Source: Candidatus Methanoperedens sp. (GTDB taxonomy: Archaea > Halobacteriota > Methanosarcinia > Methanosarcinales > Methanoperedenaceae). From it: a DNA stretch of 47,126 bases. Within the stretch, counting starts at the first letter, position 1. The number at the start of each line of letters is the position of its first letter. This document shows positions 43,270 through 47,126 of the stretch, in pieces. The notes under the pieces are model-generated. The model made no database searches and was not told where the DNA came from. It worked only from the letters and a program-made list of their open reading frames with translations. The position numbers and the translations under genes were made by a program. Where the stretch lies: the NCBI GenBank assembly GCA_030650845.1, contig JAUSDC010000021.1, positions 1 through 47,126 of the forward strand. Reading direction: 5' to 3'.

Positions 43270-44253
43270 TCAGATATTTCCGAGCTCCCTTATAATTTCT
43301 TCTTTTTCCTCCTTATCCGGTCTTCTCGGAAAGTTATACAACTTTGAAAAAGTCTCATTCGCCATCGGGCGGTTGCAGTCGGGACATCCTGATGTCTGAA
43401 AGGCCGATCCATCCTCTATTATTTTCGTGATAGTATCCCTCCCTACCCCGAAATCAGTGAGGATCCCATCTGAAAACCTCAAATCCCCGTATGTTGCCTT
43501 TCCCTCTGTGATAAGGTACTTTGTAACCTGCACTGCGCGATAATGCCTTATGCTCTCCTCTTTATCCTGTTCGAGCGATAACTGGGCGCCCGGAACGTAC
43601 GTATATGAAAAAAGAGCAGTATTGATCCTGTACATGTGAAGTTCATCGATCATGCTTACAGCCTCTTCATCCGTTTCCCCGAGACCGATAATGAGATGGG
43701 TCCCCACTTTTCCAAATAATTTCGCACCCCTTTTCAGCCCATCTAAGTGTTTCTCCCATGAATATGGTCCTCCTGCGCCTTTCCCTTTTATCTTATCGAA
43801 TAAACCCGGTGTGCAGGCGTCAAGCGGTACTACAAGTTCGTTAACTCCCATCTTTTTTAATTCCCTGTACTGTTCATCACCGAGAGGAAAGACCGAAAGC
43901 GATATGGGTATCTCGCTTTCTTCACGGATCCTTTTTATCAGGTAAACCGTATCATCCCACCACGAAGCATAAAGCGCGGTCTGGATGCAGGCTCGCGCCA
44001 GATAGCCTTTTTGATACGCCATCTTAAGGCGCCGTACCACTGCTTCAAGGTCTGCTGGCATGTACATGCCGCGGGCAATATGCGTCAGATCCGCCTTCGA
44101 ACCTGAAGCCTGGGCGCAGAACAGGCAGTTTGCAGCGCACCGTTTTTCGGTGTATATCTGGAGATACGCCGTTGTTGGGGGGGTATCCATTTGCACAAAT
44201 TCCAGCCCAAGAACTCCAAGTGTTCCCATTGAAGCCCTGACCTTTGGTGCCAT
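43270..44253 (-). CDS. BioB-like radical SAM protein
   Basis: A 327-residue radical SAM protein counted from the ATG at 44253. A TATA-like ATTATATATGG on the minus strand (~44275-44285) would place transcription start near 44255, so the ATG three codons upstream is unlikely. The radical SAM motif is 'CAANCLFC' near residue 36. The core resembles biotin-synthase-related proteins (COG2516 type). A C-terminal 'TSGCPDCNRPMANE' with CxxC probably binds an auxiliary cluster. Substrate unknown; two-protein archaeal lipoyl synthases (LipS) are also BioB-like, but no partner is adjacent. Confidence 0.75.
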   Translation of the reverse strand: MAPKVRASMGTLGVLGLEFVQMDTPPTTAYLQIYTEKRCAANCLFCAQASGSKADLTHIARGMYMPADLEAVVRRLKMAYQKGYLARACIQTALYASWWDDTVYLIKRIREESEIPISLSVFPLGDEQYRELKKMGVNELVVPLDACTPGLFDKIKGKGAGGPYSWEKHLDGLKRGAKLFGKVGTHLIIGLGETDEEAVSMIDELHMYRINTALFSYTYVPGAQLSLEQDKEESIRHYRAVQVTKYLITEGKATYGDLRFSDGILTDFGVGRDTITKIIEDGSAFQTSGCPDCNRPMANETFSKLYNFPRRPDKEEKEEIIRELGNI

Positions 44254-44288
44254 AAAGTACAACTATTCAGGCAGCCATATATAATATC

Positions 44289-44966
44289 ATGCTTGTCGGC
44301 CTGATATCAGATGTCCATTCCAATGCCGTTGCTCTAAAAGCCGTGCTTTCAAAACTTGATAAGATCGGGGTTGAGAAAATACTGCATGCAGGCGATATGA
44401 TTGGCTATAATCCATATCCAGATGAGACCGTGGCATTATTCAGGGAATACAAAATTGGCTCAATTATGGGTAACCACGAAAGGGCATTGATCACAGGAGA
44501 TATTTCTGATTTCAATCCCCATGCAGCGGATGCTCTTATGTGGACCAAAAGTGCTATTTTGCCTGAAAATTTGGAATACATAAAGGAATTAAAGAATCGT
44601 GAACATATCTTATTAGAAAAAAAGCGCATAGTCATTATCCATGGAAGTCCAAGGGACGTTGATGAATACATTTTCCCGGAAAATGTGAGCGCACATTTCC
44701 TGGCTTCTACAAAAGCTGACATTCTGGTGCTGGGACACACCCATGTTCAGTTCAAAAAAAAATACTCTCTGGGTATTGTATTGAACCCGGGCTCAGTGGG
44801 CCAGCCCAGGGATGAGAATCCGGAAGCTGCTTTTGCAGTTCTTGATACTGCCAGAGGAGAAGTAGAACTCCATAGAACAAGCTATGATATCGAGAAAGTG
44901 ATAAAAGACATGCAGAGCGCACATCTTCCGGATAAGCTAGGTTTAAGGTTAAAGTTCGGACTTTAG
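44289..44966 (+). CDS. YfcE-like metallophosphoesterase
   Basis: A 225-residue calcineurin-fold phosphodiesterase. Motifs: 'LISDVHSN' (D-x-H), 'HAGDMIGY' (GD), 'IMGNHERA' (GNHE, a variant of GNHD), 'IIHGSPR' and 'LGHTHVQF' (GHTH). It is similar to archaeal MJ0936-type enzymes with activity on model phosphodiesters. The biological substrate is not predictable. It converges with and overlaps the ferredoxin gene end by 4 bases. Confidence 0.88.
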   Translation: MLVGLISDVHSNAVALKAVLSKLDKIGVEKILHAGDMIGYNPYPDETVALFREYKIGSIMGNHERALITGDISDFNPHAADALMWTKSAILPENLEYIKELKNREHILLEKKRIVIIHGSPRDVDEYIFPENVSAHFLASTKADILVLGHTHVQFKKKYSLGIVLNPGSVGQPRDENPEAAFAVLDTARGEVELHRTSYDIEKVIKDMQSAHLPDKLGLRLKFGL

Positions 44967-45181
44967 CACGAACTGTGCTTGATAGCTTTTGTGGGGCATG
45001 CATCCACGCATGCGCAGCATTCGATGCATTCATCAACCTTCGTGGCTTTGGATTTTCCGTCTATGATCTCAAAAACATTGGTCGGGCAGACGTTAACACA
45101 CTCCCCGTCGGCGTTGCATTTATCTTCATCTATTTCGATCGTCAGGCCTGCGCCCTTGCTCTCGTATTTTTTTACTGCCAT
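44963..45181 (-). CDS. Dicluster [4Fe-4S] ferredoxin
   Basis: A 72-residue ferredoxin from the ATG at 45181 (MAVKKYESKGAGL), preceded by a GGAG-type site. Longer frames to 45340 read through intergenic DNA. Clusters: 'CNADGECVNVCP' and 'CIECCACVDACP'. The first motif has a three-residue gap (C-x4-C-type spacing CNADGEC instead of CxxCxxC), so that cluster is unusual or may be a 3Fe form. The protein ends in Cys (HSSC). It is likely a soluble electron carrier. Confidence 0.85.
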   Translation of the reverse strand: MAVKKYESKGAGLTIEIDEDKCNADGECVNVCPTNVFEIIDGKSKATKVDECIECCACVDACPTKAIKHSSC

Positions 45182-45247
45182 GGTTATTTCTCCTGTTCGA
45201 TTAGTGTTATTATTTAAGATTAAAGGTTTTGGTTCATGGTGATAATA

Positions 45248-45559
45248 ATGCTTCAATATAAGATCAAGTTTGATGATATTGAATGGGAGTCTCCGGTAGA
45301 AGGTGGGAGATATAAGAAATATATTCATGAAAACAAACAAGTCCGGCTTGTAGAGTATTCAAAAGAAATGCCGCCGCACTGGTGCGAGAAAGGTCACTAT
45401 GGCATGATACTTGAAGGTGAAATGGAGATCGAATATCAGAATGAAAAAATAATATATGGGAAAGGGGATGGGGTATTCATCCCCGATGGGGCGGAGCATA
45501 AGCATAGGGGGAGGGTTTTGACGGAATCTGTGAAGGTGATCTTTGTTGAAGATGTATGA
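45248..45559 (+). CDS. Small cupin-domain protein
   Basis: A 103-residue single cupin from the ATG at 45248; an ATG at 45236 adds four hydrophobic residues. Cupin motif 1 is in 'PPHWCEKGHYGMILEGEMEIEY' (quoted in part), with His and Glu in metal-ligand positions. Motif 2 is 'GDGVFIPDGAEHKHRG'. It probably binds a metal or small ligand. No partner is obvious. It is the last core-type gene before the rearranged right end. Confidence 0.82.
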   Translation: MLQYKIKFDDIEWESPVEGGRYKKYIHENKQVRLVEYSKEMPPHWCEKGHYGMILEGEMEIEYQNEKIIYGKGDGVFIPDGAEHKHRGRVLTESVKVIFVEDV

Positions 45560-45571
45560 CAAAATACTTAA

Positions 45572-46143
45572 CATGAAAACGTCTGGCTGACGCAAAAACT
45601 CATGGCGGAACTTTTTGATTGCTCAACGGACAATATTTCTCTCCATCTTAAAAACATATTTGCCGAAGGTGAGTTATACCCAAATTCAGTTACCGAGGAA
45701 TACTCGATAACTGCCTCCGATGGGAAAAATTATAAAACAAAGCATTTCAGCCTTGAGGCGATTATTGCTGTTGGTTACAGGGTCAACTCGGTTCGCGGCA
45801 CCCAATTTCGTATATGGGCTACCGATAAATTAAAGGGTTACATTTTAAAGGGGTTTGCTATCGACAGCGAGAGATTCAAGCATGGGACACGCTTTGAAAC
45901 GCGATATTTTGATGAGCTTTTAGAAGAAATTCGCGAGATTCGGGCAAGTGAACGCATGGCGTATCAAAAAATCACCGATATTTATGCTACAGCCATTGAT
46001 TATTCGCCACATACCGCACAAGCGGAAAAGTTTTTTGCTGCTGTCCAGAACAAACTTCATTTTGCTATTACAGGACAGACCGCAGCAGAAATTATTGCCT
46101 CACGCGCAGATAAGAATAAGCCGAACATGGGACTTACAAGCTG
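45572..46143 (+). pseudogene. RhuM-family protein fragment, truncated at both ends
   Basis: The open frame from ATG 45602 continues back to 45572 (HENVWLTQKL), which aligns with the conserved 'VWLTQ..MAELF' start of RhuM/Fic-linked virulence proteins, but a TAA stands just before it, so ~20-25 N-terminal residues are lost. The body ('CSTDNISLHLKNIFAEGEL', 'VGYRVNSVRGTQFRIWATDKLKGYILKGF', 'FFAAVQNKLHFAITGQTAAEIIASRADKNKPNMGLTSW', quoted in part) is otherwise well preserved. After 'GLTSWR' (about 46143) RhuM resemblance ends and the frame runs into PLD-gene DNA in the wrong phase until 46246. RhuM proteins often belong to bacterial mobile or defence islands. Confidence 0.75.
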
Positions 46144-46727
46144 GCGAAAATCACCCGGAGGTAACAGACATAAATCCGGACGACAGCGCTTGGTTACAAT
46201 CCATGCCTGGGATCAAGCTGATGTTTCACAAAGACCTTCATGCTAAATGTTATTTCAATGAAAAAGAAGCGATAATTACTTCAATGAACTTGTATATGTT
46301 TTCACAGCAGAACAATGTTGAAATGGGAATTTATATTTCAAAGGAAAAAGATGAAGACCTTTACAATCAAGTTGCGAAAGAAGTTGACAGAATAAAAAGG
46401 GGTAGTGAACACAGAACAATCTCCGTTCAAAAGGTTGAGAATAAAAAACCAGAAACAACTAAACAACAATCATTTCCAAAAACTGAAAATAGAAAACACA
46501 ATAACAATCAAACAGGTTATTGCATCAGGACTGGAGTGGAAATCCCTTTCAACGTTGAAAAACCGATGAGCTATGAAGCATTTAAAGTTTGGAGTCAATT
46601 TGGAGACCCTGACTATCCCGAAAAGTTTTGTCATTTCTCTGGTGAACCATCAAACGGCGAGACAAGCGTCAGTAAACCCATACTGAAAAAGAACTGGAAG
46701 AAAGCAAAAGAGATATTTGACTTTTAG
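46137..46727 (+). pseudogene. C-terminal half of a phospholipase-D-like protein
   Basis: In a different frame from the RhuM fragment, PLD-like sequence begins at about 46137: 'AENHPEVTDI'-type text preceded by RhuM DNA, then 'HKDLHAKCYFNEKEAIITSMNLY', a HxK-x4-E variant HKD motif, 'NNVEMGIYI', a Lys/Asn/Gln-rich linker, and a C-terminal domain 'GYCIRTGVEIPFNVEKPM ... DPDYPEKFCHFSGEPSNGETSVSKPIL' (quoted in part). The N-terminal half of the PLD domain is absent. The computed frame starting at 45948 covers it, but its first ~60 residues are out-of-phase RhuM DNA. Style of the C-terminal domain is bacterial (Bacteroidetes-like by impression). The protein is probably non-functional. Confidence 0.7.
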
Positions 46728-46830
46728 GACGTGCGGATAACAATAGATTGGCCTAAAATGTCGCCAACGATGGGAACGTTTCGCAAACCCTTTTCTGCAA
46801 GCAGTGGAGATAACCGTTGTATCGCTAATT
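46728..46830 (+). repeat. Possible integron attC-like site after the PLD fragment
   Basis: One base past the stop codon lies ACGTGCGGATAACAA, a phrase I associate with R''-type ends of attC sites in bacterial cassettes. About 85 bases later CCGTTGTATCGC can pair imperfectly with it (GCGGATA/TATCGC). Between them TTGGC and GCCAA form an inner pair. The 3' core does not fit the GTTRRRY consensus, so this is tentative. Confidence 0.25.
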
Positions 46831-46854
46831 CATATAAATCGCAATTAGTATACG

Positions 46855-46887
46855 CCTACTGAACAGTATGTTACTCTAAAGTAGGCT
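46855..46887 (+). terminator. Hairpin in the non-coding right end
   Basis: GCCTACT (46855-46861) and AGTAGGC (46881-46887) form a perfect 7-bp stem with a 19-base loop, followed by TTTATG. It could be a terminator or part of the upstream element. I see no gene from 46728 to the window end. Confidence 0.35.
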
Positions 46888-46980
46888 TTATGGATGTTCG
46901 TTACAATTTGTGCCGCTCATATATCATAAACTGGTGCATTCGTCATCGTTTAATCGAAAAATCATAAAATAGAACACGGA

Positions 46981-47126
46981 TTGCGCGGGCGCGCCGAGCA
47001 AAGCTCAAATTCGCAAGCTGGTGCAAATCCAGCATGAGGAAAGGCTAGCCGCCACCTCAGAACTGAACCCCACACCCGGCCTGGTAACAGGCCAATGTGA
47101 AGCTGGGGGGAAGGGATACCAGGCCG
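46981..47126 (+). mobile_element. 5' part of a group II intron (cut by the window end)
   Basis: From about 46981 the sequence becomes GC-rich and structured: TTGCGCGGGC, then GAGCAAAGCTC (hairpin), GCTGGTGCAAATCCAGC (hairpin), GAGGAAAGGCTAGCC, GAACTGAACCCC, GGCCTGGTAACAGGCC, and GTGAAGCTGGGG. This order is that of domain I of bacterial/archaeal group II introns. The usual 5' end GUGYG reads UUGCG here, so the exact splice site is uncertain. The reverse transcriptase (domain IV) would lie beyond the window. Group II introns with maturases are common in Methanosarcinales. Confidence 0.6.

Noticed and set aside
47010-47060. tRNA-like stem-loops near the window end
   Set aside because: There is no T-loop GGTTCRA or acceptor pairing; the hairpins fit group II intron domain I better.

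Overview
This window reads as a piece of an archaeal chromosome of the Methanosarcinales type, most likely close to 'Candidatus Methanoperedens' (ANME-2d). The placement rests on gene content I recognise: two CDC48/VAT ATPases, the split three-gene archaeal glutamate synthase, a four-subunit pyruvate:ferredoxin oxidoreductase, the chromosomal protein MC1, an archaeal-type AdoMet synthetase, Taw1 (wyosine tRNA), RIO2, Pth2, DUF460, an HdrBC-type iron-sulfur protein and an rpa1-rpap1-rpe operon. No methane-metabolism marker gene is in view, so the genus is inference. TATA-like boxes, ATGA overlaps between genes and short leaders are all archaeal in style.

Layout. Bases 1-855: the tail of a gene with a winged-helix-like C-terminus, a terminator hairpin, and a VapBC toxin-antitoxin pair whose toxin is broken. 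Bases 880-7250: a leftward protein-quality-control block (ArsR-type heat-shock regulator, Hsp20, CDC48 with a large coiled-coil insert, second CDC48), with palindromic half-sites at the predicted start of transcription, as in the Archaeoglobus HSR1 operon. Bases 7490-12505: a rightward operon of an HdrB-HdrC fusion and the three parts of archaeal glutamate synthase, interrupted before the last part by a ~300-bp palindromic non-coding element. Bases 12550-15412: porCDAB, leftward. Bases 15468-21481: rightward run with an AAA+ ATPase, PhnP-like metallohydrolase, single-strand DNA-binding protein, RIO2 kinase and DUF460.

Bases 21512-28458: leftward run with Pth2, a small beta-barrel-like protein, a Ski2-like helicase, an ornithine-decarboxylase-like enzyme with a bacterial-type homospermidine synthase (a two-gene polyamine module), a dicluster ferredoxin and NadC. 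NadX diverges from NadC and is followed by TatC. Bases 30243-36964: site-2 protease, CutA, MC1, MobB/MobA, an unlisted 52-residue gene, AdoMet synthetase and a three-PAS winged-helix regulator. Bases 37048-43230: Taw1, ScpA/ScpB and the RPA operon (DNA replication, repair and chromosome folding). Bases 43270-45559: radical SAM protein, phosphoesterase, ferredoxin and cupin.

From about 45570 to the end the character changes to accessory, bacterial-like DNA. A RhuM fragment is joined to a phospholipase-D-like fragment, followed by an attC-like non-coding stretch, and the window ends inside what looks like the 5' part of a group II intron. The two ends of the window therefore hold decayed mobile or defence genes, while the middle is conserved core genome. 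The most unusual items are the coiled-coil insertion in one CDC48, the HdrBC-glutamate synthase association, the palindromic element in the glutamate synthase operon, the polyamine module and the rearranged right end.
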